Shown here piece after piece: positions 24,281 to 32,984 of a stretch of DNA of 64,000 nucleotides. The stretch lies in assembly GCA_963752225.1 (NCBI GenBank), contig CAVVXS010000010.1, positions 1 to 64,000 of the forward strand, given 5' to 3'. Source of the DNA: JBBROS01 sp963752225 (GTDB taxonomy: Bacteria; Pseudomonadota; Alphaproteobacteria; Acetobacterales; Acetobacteraceae). The position numbers were made by a program, and so were the translations under genes. The notes beneath the pieces are model-generated. The model worked only from the letters and a program-made list of their open reading frames with translations, searched no databases and was not told the DNA's origin. The first letter of the stretch is position 1; the number at the start of each line of letters is the position of its first letter.

Positions 24281-25674
24281 CCACCCACGCCGCCCAGGAC
24301 GCGCCCGACGCCGCCGCCCTCGCCGAGGCGACCACGCCGCGACCCGGCGGGGACATCGTCACCTGCGACGCCTGCCCGGTGCTGTGCCGCATCCGCACCG
24401 GAAAGCTCGGGGCGTGCGACCGCTACGGCAACGTGGACGGCCGGCTCACCCGGATGGACCCGCTGGTTCTACTGCCGGACGGCACGCCCACCGCGATCGG
24501 GGCCGGCACCACCTACCCCGACTACAAGCCCGCCCCGCTGATCGTCGGCAGCCAGATCGACGGCGTCGACACCGTGACCGTCGTCAGCGAGGGTGTGTTC
24601 AGCTATTGCGGCCTCAAGGTGAAGATCGATACCGACCGCCACCTCGGCCCAGAATGCGCGCCCGTCCGCGCCGACCGTGAGCAGATCGGCCATGTCACCA
24701 CGGCCGAGTATGGCAGCCAGATGCTGAGCCTCGGCGGCGTCCGCCACCTGACCGGCGGCTCCAAGCGCGAAGGCGTCGTGACCTGCGCCACCCTACTGAC
24801 GCTCGCCAACAAGGGCGCCGTGGACCTCACGGTCGATGGCGGCGCCAGCCTGCGCGTCCAGGCCGGCGCCCCCCCGGTCATCGACGGCGCGGTCGAGCAA
24901 CGCATGCGGGTCGGCTGCGGCAGCGCGACCATCGGCATCTTCGCGCCGCAATGGCAGGGCCACGCCGACGAGGTGATCGTGGTGGACGACCACATCACCG
25001 GCGTGCTCACCGAGCACCAGGCCGGCCGTTTTTTACAAATGCGCCCGGCGGGGATCCGCGTGCGCGGGCGGCGCTCGACACCGGGCCGCTATTTCCAAGT
25101 CGCCAATCCCGGCACCGGATGGGGCGGCACTGACATCGAGGACCCGCTCGCGGTTATTGAGCGCATCGACCCGAAGCTCGCCTGGCCCGGCCTGCGCCTG
25201 CTGATGGTCAGCACCACCGGCGAGCATGCCGGCTGGTTCGTGCTGGATGACGATTTGCGCCCGCAACCCGCGCCAATGCCGCCGGCGATCGAGCAAGCGG
25301 TGGCTCGCATCGGCGAGAACTGCGAGCCGGCGCTGTGCTCCGTGCTGTTCATCGCCGGCGCCGGCGGCTCCTTGCGCGCGGGCGCCACCGAGAACCCGGT
25401 GCTGCTGACCCGCAGCGTGCAGGCGGGCCGTACGCGCATCACCGCCGGCGGCGCGCCCGTCACCCTCTGGCCCGGCGGCGGCATCACCTACAGCGTGGAC
25501 GTGCTGGCGATGCCCGACCGCGCCTTCGGCAGCGTGCCGACCCCGGCCTTGGTGGCGCCGATCGAGTTCACCCTGCCGCTCGCCGACTATGCGGCGATGG
25601 GCGGCTTCACCAACCGGGTGCTGACGATGGCGGAGGTACTCAAACGCCGCCCCGACGTGCGGATCGCTGCATGA
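24277..25674 (+). CDS. 6-hydroxynicotinate reductase family iron-sulfur protein
   Basis: The 465-residue product starts at an ATG overlapping the hydroxylase stop. The N-terminus has a ferredoxin-like cysteine set, CDACPVLCRIRTGKLGACDR (Cys30, 33, 37, 47), followed by long conserved-looking segments such as VSEGVFSYCGLKVKIDTDRH, GHVTTAEYGSQMLSLGGVRH and HITGVLTEHQAGRFL. These match the family named after the Eubacterium barkeri nicotinate-fermentation enzyme, which reduces 6-hydroxynicotinate with ferredoxin. In aerobic alphaproteobacteria the family occurs beside UPF0280 and AA_synth proteins, as here, and its real reaction is untested. Confidence 0.85.
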   Translation: MTTHAAQDAPDAAALAEATTPRPGGDIVTCDACPVLCRIRTGKLGACDRYGNVDGRLTRMDPLVLLPDGTPTAIGAGTTYPDYKPAPLIVGSQIDGVDTVTVVSEGVFSYCGLKVKIDTDRHLGPECAPVRADREQIGHVTTAEYGSQMLSLGGVRHLTGGSKREGVVTCATLLTLANKGAVDLTVDGGASLRVQAGAPPVIDGAVEQRMRVGCGSATIGIFAPQWQGHADEVIVVDDHITGVLTEHQAGRFLQMRPAGIRVRGRRSTPGRYFQVANPGTGWGGTDIEDPLAVIERIDPKLAWPGLRLLMVSTTGEHAGWFVLDDDLRPQPAPMPPAIEQAVARIGENCEPALCSVLFIAGAGGSLRAGATENPVLLTRSVQAGRTRITAGGAPVTLWPGGGITYSVDVLAMPDRAFGSVPTPALVAPIEFTLPLADYAAMGGFTNRVLTMAEVLKRRPDVRIAA

Positions 25675-26507
25675 GCGCGGACCGGCTGCACCTCCGGCAT
25701 GGCCCGATCGACCTCGTCGTCGGCGCCTGGGGCGCCCCGGCCGCGATCCGTGCCGCCTTTGCCGCCGCCGCGGACGCGTTCGCCCCGATCCTGGCTGGGC
25801 TTTGCGCCGAGTTGCCGCTCCTTCGCACGCCGCTGCCGGCGCCGTGGCCGTTGCATCCGGTCGCCCAGGCGATGCATGCGGCCTGCCTGCCCTTCGCCGG
25901 GGAGTTCATCACCCCGATGGCCGCAGTCGCCGGCGCCGTAGCCGACCACGTGCTGGCGGCAATGACCGCGGCCGCCCCGCTCGACCGCGCCTATGTCAAC
26001 AACCGCGGCGACATCGCCTTCCATCTCGCTCGGGGCGAGGCACTGCGCTGCGGCCTGGTGGCCGACGTGGCCGCCCCCGCGCTCGACGGCGCTTTCCTGC
26101 TGCACGATGCCCAGCCGAGCCGCGGCATTGCCACCTCCGGCCGTGCTTGCCGCGGCCAAGGCGGGCGCAGCTTCTCGCTCGGCATTGCCGACGCCGTCAC
26201 GGTGCTGGCCCGCACCGCCGCGGAGGCCGACGCCGCCGCCACCGTCATCGGCAACGCGGTGGACCTTCCCGGCCATCCCGCCGTTGATCGCCGCCCCGCC
26301 GACAGCATCGACCCGGACAGCGATCTGCGCGATCGGCTCGTCACCTGGGACGTCGGGCCGCTCCACCCGCACGAGGTCGCGAAAGCGCTCGACGCCGGGC
26401 GCGCGGTCGCCGATGGTCTGCGCCGGGCCGGGCTGATCGATGGCGCCGTGCTCGCGCTGCGCGGCCAGGTTGTGACCTGCCTCGACACGCTGCTGGAGGC
26501 CGCATGA
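25671..26507 (+). CDS. UPF0280 family protein
   Basis: The ATG at 25671 overlaps the preceding stop. The 278-residue product has the family's recognisable blocks: AACLPFAGEFITPMAAVAGA, VNNRGDIAFHLARGE, GIATSGRACRGQGGRSFSLG and ADAVTVLARTAAEADAAATV. The fold is related to ApbE-type flavin-transfer proteins, based on the SLGIADAVTVLA-type active-site segment, but a biochemical role is not established. Its strict coupling to the reductase-family gene upstream suggests it matures or assists that protein, for example with flavin. This is inference. Confidence 0.85.
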   Translation: MSADRLHLRHGPIDLVVGAWGAPAAIRAAFAAAADAFAPILAGLCAELPLLRTPLPAPWPLHPVAQAMHAACLPFAGEFITPMAAVAGAVADHVLAAMTAAAPLDRAYVNNRGDIAFHLARGEALRCGLVADVAAPALDGAFLLHDAQPSRGIATSGRACRGQGGRSFSLGIADAVTVLARTAAEADAAATVIGNAVDLPGHPAVDRRPADSIDPDSDLRDRLVTWDVGPLHPHEVAKALDAGRAVADGLRRAGLIDGAVLALRGQVVTCLDTLLEAA

Positions 26508-27079
26508 TCCGCAAGATCGTCACCGTCCTGGAAGAAACCCTCGCGGAAGGCGGCCGCGACGTCCACCCGCCGACGCGCAAGGCGGCCGCCATCGCGGTGG
26601 TGCACAACCCTTATGCCGGGCGCTGGGAGGAGAATCTCGAGGTGCTGATCGACCTCGGCGAACGGCTCGGGTGGCAGCTCGGCCGCCGCGCCGTCGAGCT
26701 GCTGGGGATCGAGCCCGGCCAGGCGCAGAGTTACGGCAAGGCGGCGATCGTCGGCGAGGATGGCGAGCTGGAGCATGCCGCCGCGATCCTGCACCCGAAG
26801 CTCGGCGCTCCCCTGCGCGCCGCGGTCGAGAAAGGCGCCGCCCTGGTGCCGTCGGCCAAGAAGCGCGGCGGCATGGGGGCGGCCATCGACGTGCCGCTGG
26901 GCCACAAGGATGCTGCCTTCGTGCGCAGCCACTTCGACGCCATGGAGATCCGCGTCGCCGACGCGCCCCGCCGCGACGAGATCGTGGTCGCCGTCGTGGT
27001 GACCGATAGCGGCCGGCCGCTGCCGCGCGTCGGCGGGCTCGAAGCGGAGGACATCGTCGGCCGAGACGGGCTACGCTGA
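26504..27079 (+). CDS. AA_synth (DUF1185) family protein
   Basis: The 191-residue product starts at an ATG overlapping the UPF0280 stop. It shows the family pattern: MIRKIVTVLEETLAEGGR, the AIAVVHNPYAGRWEENLEVL block, SYGKAAIVGEDGELEHAAAI, HPKLGAPLRAAV, and VPSAKKRGGMGAAIDVPLGH. The family name (amino-acid synthesis) rests on weak evidence and its reaction is unknown. Family members often accompany 6-hydroxynicotinate-reductase-like and UPF0280 genes, and an amidase or hydrolytic role in heterocycle breakdown is plausible. It is the last of the tightly overlapping series starting at 20523. Confidence 0.82.
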   Translation: MIRKIVTVLEETLAEGGRDVHPPTRKAAAIAVVHNPYAGRWEENLEVLIDLGERLGWQLGRRAVELLGIEPGQAQSYGKAAIVGEDGELEHAAAILHPKLGAPLRAAVEKGAALVPSAKKRGGMGAAIDVPLGHKDAAFVRSHFDAMEIRVADAPRRDEIVVAVVVTDSGRPLPRVGGLEAEDIVGRDGLR

Positions 27080-27097
27080 GCCGAGGGGGAGTTCGCC

Positions 27098-28301
27098 ATG
27101 CTCACACGCCGCCTGATGCTTTCCGCCGCCGGGGCGCTCGCCGCACCCGGCGTGATCCGCGCCCAGTCCACCAGCGCGCCGATCGTGATCGGCGAGATCA
27201 ACAGCTACACCGCGCAGCCTGCCTTCACCCTGCCGTATCGCAATGGCTGGCAGTTGGCGCTGGAGCTGCAGAACGCGGCCGGCGGGCTGCTGGGCCGCAA
27301 GCTCGAGGTGGTCAGCCGCGACGACGCCGGGCGGCCGCAGGACGCGGTGCGCATCGCCGGCGAGCTGGTCAACGACGCCAAGGTCGACGTGCTGGCCGGC
27401 ACGTTCCTGTCCAATGTTGGCTTGGCGGTGAGCGATTATGCGCTCACGGCAAAGAAGCTGTTCGTGGCCGGAGAGCCGCTGACCGACGCGCTGATCTGGG
27501 ACAAGGGCAACCGCTACACCTTCCGCCTCCGCCCCGGCACTTACGAGCAATCGGCGATGCTGGTCGAGCAGGCGGCCAAGCTGCCGGCCAAGCGCTGGGC
27601 CACGGTGGCGCCGAACTACGAGTATGGCCAGTCGGCGGTGAAGTGGTTCAAGCAGCTCCTCTCGGCCAAGCGTCCCGACGTCGAGTTCGTCGCCGAGCAA
27701 TGGCCGGCTTTGGGCCGCATCGATGCCGGCGCCACCGTCGGCGCGCTGGCGCAGCCGCGCCCCGACGCCATCTTCAACGTGACGTTTGGCGCCGACCTCA
27801 CCAACTTCGTCCGCACCGGCAATGACCGCGGGCTGTTCGAGCACCGTGCCGTGGCCAGCATGCTGACCGGGGAGCCGGAGTATCTGGACCCGCTCGGCGA
27901 CGAGACGCCGGAGGGTTGGATCGTCACCGGCTACCCGCACGAACTCGCTGGTGACGCCGGAGCACAAGAGCTTCGCCACCGCCTATCGCGGCAAGTTCGG
28001 CGACACGCCGCGCTGCGGCTCGGTAGTCGGCTTCGCGCTGATCAACGCCATCGCCGCCGGCATCCTCAAAACCGGCCGGGTGGACAGCGAAGCGATGGCG
28101 GACGGCTTCAAGGGCGCCGAGTTCGCGACCCCGTTCGGCCGTGCTTCGTTCCGGTCGCTGGACCATCAATCGACGCTGGGCGCCTTCGTCGGCAGGCTGG
28201 GGGTCAAGGACGGCCGCGGCACGATGCTGGACTGGCACTACGTGGACGGCGCCGCAGCGCTGCCGCCCGACGCCGAGGTCAAGACCATGCGCCCCGCATG
28301 A
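27098..28301 (+). pseudogene. Liv-type ABC transporter substrate-binding protein, frameshifted
   Basis: From the ATG at 27098 (GAGGGGGAG box upstream) the frame encodes a Tat-like or Sec signal (RRLMLSAAGALAAPGVIRAQ) and a periplasmic binding-protein type-1 fold: IVIGEINSYTAQPAFTLPYR, VVSRDDAGRPQDAVRIAGEL, APNYEYGQSAVKWFKQLL. Near 27945, after WIVTGYPHE, the family sequence continues one frame over (LVTPEHKSFATAYRGKFGDT) to a TGA at 28299-28301, consistent with one extra base. The reading frame as given runs on into noise. Either the gene is broken or the assembly has an indel. The protein would bind the transported substrate for the fused permease downstream. Confidence 0.82.
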
Positions 28302-28321
28302 CGTCCAACCATTGCGGGTCC

Positions 28322-28360
28322 GGGGGCGCCGCCCCCGGCGGGTCGAGGGCAGAGCCCTCG
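28322..28360 (+). repeat. paired GC-rich hairpins before the permease gene
   Basis: GGGGGC-GCC-GCCCCC is followed by CGAGGGC-AGA-GCCCTCG. Both are perfect stems of 6 and 7 bp. They lie between the binding-protein stop and the permease start, where they may act as an RNA-processing or attenuation signal adjusting expression within the operon. Confidence 0.6.
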
Positions 28361-28367
28361 CCTTAAC

Positions 28368-30191
28368 TTGGACCTCCTAGCCCAACTGCTCACCGGCCTA
28401 GCCGGCGCCTCCTCCCTGTTCCTGGTCGCCGCCGGCCTGACGATCATCTTCGGCGTCACCCGCGTCGTGAACTTCTCCCACGGCTCCTTGTGCATGCTGG
28501 GCGCCTATCTCGGCTGGTCGATCCTGACCCGGTTGCCGCGCGACCCCGCCTGGTTCGTAGCCGGCGTGTTGCTGGCGGCGCTCGCGACTGCCGCGATCGG
28601 CGTGCTGATCGAGACCACCCTGCTGCGGCGGATCTATCGCGCGCCCGAGCTGTTCCAGCTGCTCGCGACCTTCGGCGTCGTGCTGATGGTGGAGGATTTG
28701 ACGCTGCTCGTGTGGGGTCCGAACGACCTTGCGTTGCCGCGGCCGCGCTGGTTGCGTGCGGCGATCGAACTCGGCGACACCCGATTTGCGGTGTTCGAGC
28801 TCGTGCTGATCGGCATCGGCCCCCTGTTGCTCGGCCTGTTGTGGCTGCTGTTCACCCGCACCCGATGGGGCACGCTGGTGCGGGCGGCGACGCTGGACCG
28901 CGAGATGGTGGCCGCCCTCGGCGTCGATCAGCGCCTGCTGTTCACGAGCGTCTTCGCGCTCGGCGCCGGGCTGGCCGGGCTGGGCGGCGCGCTGTCGCTG
29001 CCCTCCGGCTCGGCCAATCTCGGGATCGACCTCACGGTGATCACCGACGCCTTCGTCGTGGTGGTGGTCGGCGGCCTCGGCAGCCTGCCCGGCGCGTATC
29101 TGGCGGCGTTGCTGATCGCGCTGCTGCAGGCATTCGGGCTCGCTCTGGTGCCGAAGGCGACGCTGGTGCTGGTGTTCGCCGTCATGGCGGTGGTGCTGGT
29201 GGTCCGCCCGCACGGGCTACTCGGCCGGCCGCTGACGCCCGCCCGCACCGACGCGGACAGCGTCGCCGTCATCCGCCCGGCGCCACCTGTATTGCAAGCG
29301 GTCGGCGCGGCGGCGCTGCTGCTGGCCGCCTTTGCCCCGTTGGCCCTTGGCCCTTATGCGTTGAGCGTGCTGACCGAGGCATTCATCCTCGTGCTGTTTG
29401 CCGCCAGCCTGCATGTGATGATGGGCCCGGGCGGCATGCCGAGCTTCGGCCATGCCGCCTGGTTCGGCATCGGCGCCTACGCCGCCGGGCTGCTGGCCCC
29501 ATCCGTGCCGATGGCGGCGGGCCTGGCCGTGGCGCCGCTCGCGGCCGGCGGTGCGGCGCTGCTGCTCGGCGCCGTGGTGGTGCGGCTATCGGGCGTGTAC
29601 CTCGCCATGCTGACGCTGGCTTTCGCGCAGATCGTCTGGGCGGTGGCGTTCCAGTCGGTCGAGTGGACCGGCGGCGACAACGGCATTCTGGGCGTACGCC
29701 CGCCCGCCTGGGCCGTGAGCCCGGCCGCGTTCTACTGGTTCACCCTCGCACTCTGCGCCGCCGCGGTGCTGCTGCTGCGCCGAGTGCTCTACGCCCCGCT
29801 CGGCACCGCGCTTCGCGCCGCGCGCGACAGTCCGCTGCGCGCCGAGGCGATCGGGCTGCCGGTGCAACGCCTGCGCTTGGCCGCCTTCACCTTGGCGGGC
29901 GCCGCGGCCGGGCTGGCGGGCGGTCTGTACGCCTACGCCAAGGGTAGCGTGTTCCCGACCTATATCAGCATCCCGAAATCGGTGGATGCGCTGCTGATGG
30001 TGCTGCTGGGCGGCGTGGACACGGTCTCCGGCCCGATCGTCGGCGCCCTCGCCTATGTCGGCCTTTACGACACCTTGCTGCGCGCGACCGATGAGTGGCG
30101 CCTGGTACTGGGCGCCGCGATCGTGGCGCTGGTGCTGCTGTTCCCCGAAGGGATCGCCGGGGCGGCGCAGCGGCGGTGGCGCCGCGCATGA
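28368..30191 (+). CDS. fused LivH-LivM branched-chain-type ABC permease
   Basis: The 607-residue product contains both permeases of a Liv transporter in one chain. Residues ~1-290 are LivH-like (GLTIIFGVTRVVNFSHGSLC, then VVVVVGGLGSLPGAYLAALL). Residues ~310-607 are LivM-like (MMGPGGMPSFGHAAWFGIGA, ALRAARDSPLRAEAIGLPVQ, VLLGGVDTVSGPIVGA). About 16 membrane segments are expected. The start is a TTG with no clear ribosome binding site, after two hairpins. The stop overlaps the ATG of the first ATPase gene. Transporters of this class import amino acids, amides, urea or aromatic and heterocyclic acids. Confidence 0.92.
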   Translation: MDLLAQLLTGLAGASSLFLVAAGLTIIFGVTRVVNFSHGSLCMLGAYLGWSILTRLPRDPAWFVAGVLLAALATAAIGVLIETTLLRRIYRAPELFQLLATFGVVLMVEDLTLLVWGPNDLALPRPRWLRAAIELGDTRFAVFELVLIGIGPLLLGLLWLLFTRTRWGTLVRAATLDREMVAALGVDQRLLFTSVFALGAGLAGLGGALSLPSGSANLGIDLTVITDAFVVVVVGGLGSLPGAYLAALLIALLQAFGLALVPKATLVLVFAVMAVVLVVRPHGLLGRPLTPARTDADSVAVIRPAPPVLQAVGAAALLLAAFAPLALGPYALSVLTEAFILVLFAASLHVMMGPGGMPSFGHAAWFGIGAYAAGLLAPSVPMAAGLAVAPLAAGGAALLLGAVVVRLSGVYLAMLTLAFAQIVWAVAFQSVEWTGGDNGILGVRPPAWAVSPAAFYWFTLALCAAAVLLLRRVLYAPLGTALRAARDSPLRAEAIGLPVQRLRLAAFTLAGAAAGLAGGLYAYAKGSVFPTYISIPKSVDALLMVLLGGVDTVSGPIVGALAYVGLYDTLLRATDEWRLVLGAAIVALVLLFPEGIAGAAQRRWRRA

Positions 30192-30937
30192 CGGTGCTCG
30201 CGGTCGAGGGCTTGTCCAAGTCCTTCGGCGGCGTCGCTGCCGTGCAATCGGTCGGCTTCGCCGTCGCCGCCGGTGAGATGCTGGCGCTGATCGGTCCGAA
30301 CGGCGCCGGCAAGAGCACCTGCTTCAACATGCTCGGCGGCCAGCTCCGGCCCGACCGCGGCCGCGTGCTGCTGGACGGGCAGCCGATCACCGGGCTCGGC
30401 CCGCGCGCGATCTGGCGCCGCGGGGTGGGACGCACCTTCCAGATCACCGCGACCTTCGCCAGCATGACCGTGCGGGAGAACGTGCAGACGGCGCTGATCG
30501 CCGCCGCCCGCCGGGTTGCCGGCTGCTGGCGCCCGGCCCGGCGCCTGTTCGTGGCCGAAGCCGACGCCCTGTTGGAACAGGTGGGGCTGCACGCCGAGGC
30601 GGACCGCGGCGCCGGCGTGCTGGCGTACGGTGACCTGAAACGCCTCGAATTGGCGCTTGCCCTGTCCAACGCCCCGCGCCTGCTGCTGATGGACGAGCCG
30701 ACCGCGGGGATGGCACCGGCCGAACGCACCGCGCTGATGGCGCTGACCCGGCGTCTCGCCACCGAACGCGGCCTCGCGGTGCTGTTCACCGAGCACGACA
30801 TGGACGTGGTGTTCGGCGTCAGCGACCGGATCCTGGTGCTCGACCGCGGCACGATGATCGCCGATGGCGTTCCTGCCGCGATCCGTGCTGATCCGAAGGT
30901 GCGCGCGGTCTACCTCGGCACGGACGACGCGTCCTGA
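30188..30937 (+). CDS. livG: Liv-type ABC transporter ATPase (LivG)
   Basis: The 249-residue product has Walker A GPNGAGKS (residues ~37-44), the LivG-type GRTFQITATFASMTVRENV segment, and a degenerate signature VLAYGDLKRLELALAL in place of LSGGQ, as is usual in this subfamily. Walker B is LLLMDEPTAGM, followed by the H-loop FTEHDMDVV. It powers import through the fused permease. The ATG overlaps the permease stop (ATGA), and its own stop overlaps the next ATPase start. Confidence 0.92.
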   Translation: MTVLAVEGLSKSFGGVAAVQSVGFAVAAGEMLALIGPNGAGKSTCFNMLGGQLRPDRGRVLLDGQPITGLGPRAIWRRGVGRTFQITATFASMTVRENVQTALIAAARRVAGCWRPARRLFVAEADALLEQVGLHAEADRGAGVLAYGDLKRLELALALSNAPRLLLMDEPTAGMAPAERTALMALTRRLATERGLAVLFTEHDMDVVFGVSDRILVLDRGTMIADGVPAAIRADPKVRAVYLGTDDAS

Positions 30938-31638
30938 TGCTGGAGGTGGCCGGGCTCGACGCATTCTACGGCCGCGCCCACATCCTGCACGGCGTGTCGT
31001 TCAAGGCCGCCGCCGGCGAGGTGCTGGTGCTGCTCGGCCGCAACGGCGCCGGCAAGAGCACGACGCTGAAAAGCCTGATCGGCCTGGTGCGCCCGGCCGC
31101 CGGCAGCATCCGCTTCGACGGGCAGGACCTCGCCGGCCGCGAGCCGCACCGCATTGCCCGGGCCGGGCTCGGCTACGTGCCGGAGGAGCGCCGCATCTTC
31201 GCCGACCTCACCGTGATGGAGAACCTCGAGGTCGGCCGCCAACCGGCGCGCGCAGGGCTTGCGCCCTGGACGCCGGAACGGCTGTTCGCGCTGTTCCCGA
31301 ACCTCGGCGCCATGCGCGATCGGCCCGGCGGCCGCATGAGCGGCGGAGAGCAGCAGATGCTCACGGTCGCCCGCACGCTGATGGGCAACCCGCGCCTCGT
31401 GCTGCTCGACGAGCCGAGCGAGGGCCTAGCGCCGGTGATCGTGCAGCAGATGGCGGCCGCGATCCTGGCGCTGAAGGCGGAAGGGGTGGCGATCCTGCTG
31501 GCCGAGCAGAACCTGCATTTCTCGGAGCGCATCGGCGATCGTGCGGTGGTGCTCGAAAGCGGCCGGGTCGCTTGGTCGGGCACGATGGCGGCGCTGCGAG
31601 GCGATGAGGCGGCGCGCCGGGCCTACCTCGCGGTCTGA
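30937..31638 (+). CDS. livF: Liv-type ABC transporter ATPase (LivF)
   Basis: The 233-residue product begins at an ATG overlapping the livG stop (TGATG). Walker A is GRNGAGKST. The LivF hallmark GLGYVPEERRIFADLTVMEN follows, with signature MSGGEQQML, Walker B LVLLDEPSEGL and a switch region ILLAEQNLHF. With LivG it drives uptake by the fused permease. This is the last gene of the transporter block. It overlaps by 16 bp the convergent acetyltransferase gene. Confidence 0.92.
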   Translation: MLEVAGLDAFYGRAHILHGVSFKAAAGEVLVLLGRNGAGKSTTLKSLIGLVRPAAGSIRFDGQDLAGREPHRIARAGLGYVPEERRIFADLTVMENLEVGRQPARAGLAPWTPERLFALFPNLGAMRDRPGGRMSGGEQQMLTVARTLMGNPRLVLLDEPSEGLAPVIVQQMAAAILALKAEGVAILLAEQNLHFSERIGDRAVVLESGRVAWSGTMAALRGDEAARRAYLAV

Positions 31639-32174
31639 ACCCAATAGCCGACCCGCGGACCGAACGCGTCCGACGCCGGCAGGTCGGGCGCTAACACCCC
31701 GCCGGCCGCCTCGATCACGCGGCGCGATGCGGGATTGTCCGGGTGTGCGGTGATCAGCACGCGATCGAGACCGGCCTCGGCCAGGATCGGCAGCAGCAGC
31801 CGCAAGGCCGCGGTCGCAATCCCGCGCCGCCGCTGCCAGGGCACGATCGCGTAGCCGACATGGCCGGAGACTGCGGGCGGCAAATCGATTGTGTCGGGCT
31901 GGTAGCGGTAGCCGATGGTCCCGGCGAACCCGCCGTCGGTGATCCAGTATTGCTGGCCCGGCAAGCGCGGGTGCTCGGTGCCGTCCGGCATCCGGAACAC
32001 GCTGCCGGGCACCCAATCGTATTGGGCCAGGAACGCCGCCGGGTCCGTTTCGATCTCGGCGAGGTGCTGGCCCGACACGTCGTGCGTGTTGCTGGGCGAC
32101 CAGCCGGTGCGCAACGCCGCGACGTACTCTGGCAGCAGGCCCGCATGCGGCTTGACCAATCGGACGTCGCTCAT
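31623..32174 (-). CDS. GNAT-family N-acetyltransferase
   Basis: The 183-residue product has the GNAT core: GGFAGTIGYRYQ strand, HVGYAIVPWQRRRGIATAAL with the acetyl-CoA loop (Q/RxxGxA), and a C-terminal ITAHPDNPASRRVIEAAGG block that helps bind coenzyme A. The substrate is unknown. Two more GNAT genes lie at 34314 and 35568, but their sequences differ and they do not look like recent duplicates. Confidence 0.85.
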   Translation of the reverse strand: MSDVRLVKPHAGLLPEYVAALRTGWSPSNTHDVSGQHLAEIETDPAAFLAQYDWVPGSVFRMPDGTEHPRLPGQQYWITDGGFAGTIGYRYQPDTIDLPPAVSGHVGYAIVPWQRRRGIATAALRLLLPILAEAGLDRVLITAHPDNPASRRVIEAAGGVLAPDLPASDAFGPRVGYWVQTAR

Positions 32175-32263
32175 GTTCCACGCTCCCGCCTGATGCCCCG
32201 TGCACCTTGCATCTGCGCTCCTATAGGCGGCGTTATCCCCTTCGCAACATCATTGGATCCGTC

Positions 32264-32857
32264 ATGCGCAACCTCCTGCTCGCCGCCGCCCTGCTCACCG
32301 CCGCCGCCCTTCCGGCGGCCGCGCAAACCCCGCAACGCATCCGCGGCACGATCAAGGCGCTGGAGGGCAACACGCTGGTGGTGGACACGCGCGAGGGAGA
32401 CACCACCCGCATCACCCTCGGCGCAGGCTACTCCGTCGCCGCGGTCGTGCCGGCGACGCTCGCCGACGCCAAGCCGGGCACCTTCATCGGCGCCGCCGCG
32501 ACCGGGCCCAAGGACAAGCTGCGCGCCGTCGAGGTGCTGATCTTCCCCGACACGATGCGCGGGTCCGGCGAGGGCCATTACCCTTGGGACCTGATGCCGG
32601 AAAGCACCATGACCAACGCCACCATCGAAAGTGAGGTCGGCGGCGCCGATGGGCGCGAGCTGACAGTGGTGGCCAAGGGCGAGAAGCTGAAGCTGACGGT
32701 GCCGCCGAACACGCCGATCGTTACCTTCGAGCCCGGCACGCCGGCGATGCTGACGCCGGGCACCAAGGTGTTCATCGGCGCCACCAAGGCCGCCGACGGC
32801 AGCCTGTCGGCCGCCCGCGTCAACGCCGGCAAGAACGGCATGACGCCGCCGATGTGA
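32264..32857 (+). CDS. secreted protein with DUF5666-like repeats
   Basis: The 197-residue product from the ATG at 32264 has a clear signal peptide (NLLLAAALLTAAALPAAAQ). Two OB-like beta segments follow: RIRGTIKALEGNTLVVDTRE and ESEVGGADGRELTVVAKGEK, each followed by a PGT.[VF]IGAA[AT]-type strand. Similar small periplasmic proteins occur across Rhizobiales and Acetobacteraceae and are sometimes misnamed as metal transporter parts. Function unknown. A longer reading from 32207 adds a basic leader and seems wrong. Confidence 0.7.
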   Translation: MRNLLLAAALLTAAALPAAAQTPQRIRGTIKALEGNTLVVDTREGDTTRITLGAGYSVAAVVPATLADAKPGTFIGAAATGPKDKLRAVEVLIFPDTMRGSGEGHYPWDLMPESTMTNATIESEVGGADGRELTVVAKGEKLKLTVPPNTPIVTFEPGTPAMLTPGTKVFIGATKAADGSLSAARVNAGKNGMTPPM

Positions 32858-32880
32858 GAGACCGCCCGTCACACTGAAAC

Positions 32881-32914
32881 GTCATGGCCGGACTTGATCC
32901 GGCCATCTCTCACC
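32881..32914. repeat. palindromic repeat, inverted copy of the 24.2-kb right arm
   Basis: ATGGCCGGACTTGATCCGGCCAT is the reverse complement of the right arm of the element at 24156-24248. It lies 24 bases after a stop codon and could act as a transcript end or stabiliser. Confidence 0.75.
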
Positions 32915-32944
32915 CGTCACTACGCCCTACCGCAGCACGGCCGC

Positions 32945-32957
32945 CAGACTTAGTCTG
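32945..32957. promoter_or_regulatory. inverted repeat before the MFS gene, operator candidate
   Basis: CAGAC-TTA-GTCTG is a perfect inverted repeat, with a further CAGAC in the ribosome-binding region (GGAGGTCAGAC) of the downstream gene. The position suits a repressor site, but no dedicated regulator is adjacent. Confidence 0.4.
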
Positions 32958-32984
32958 ACCTGAACAATCAGGGAGGTCAGACGA

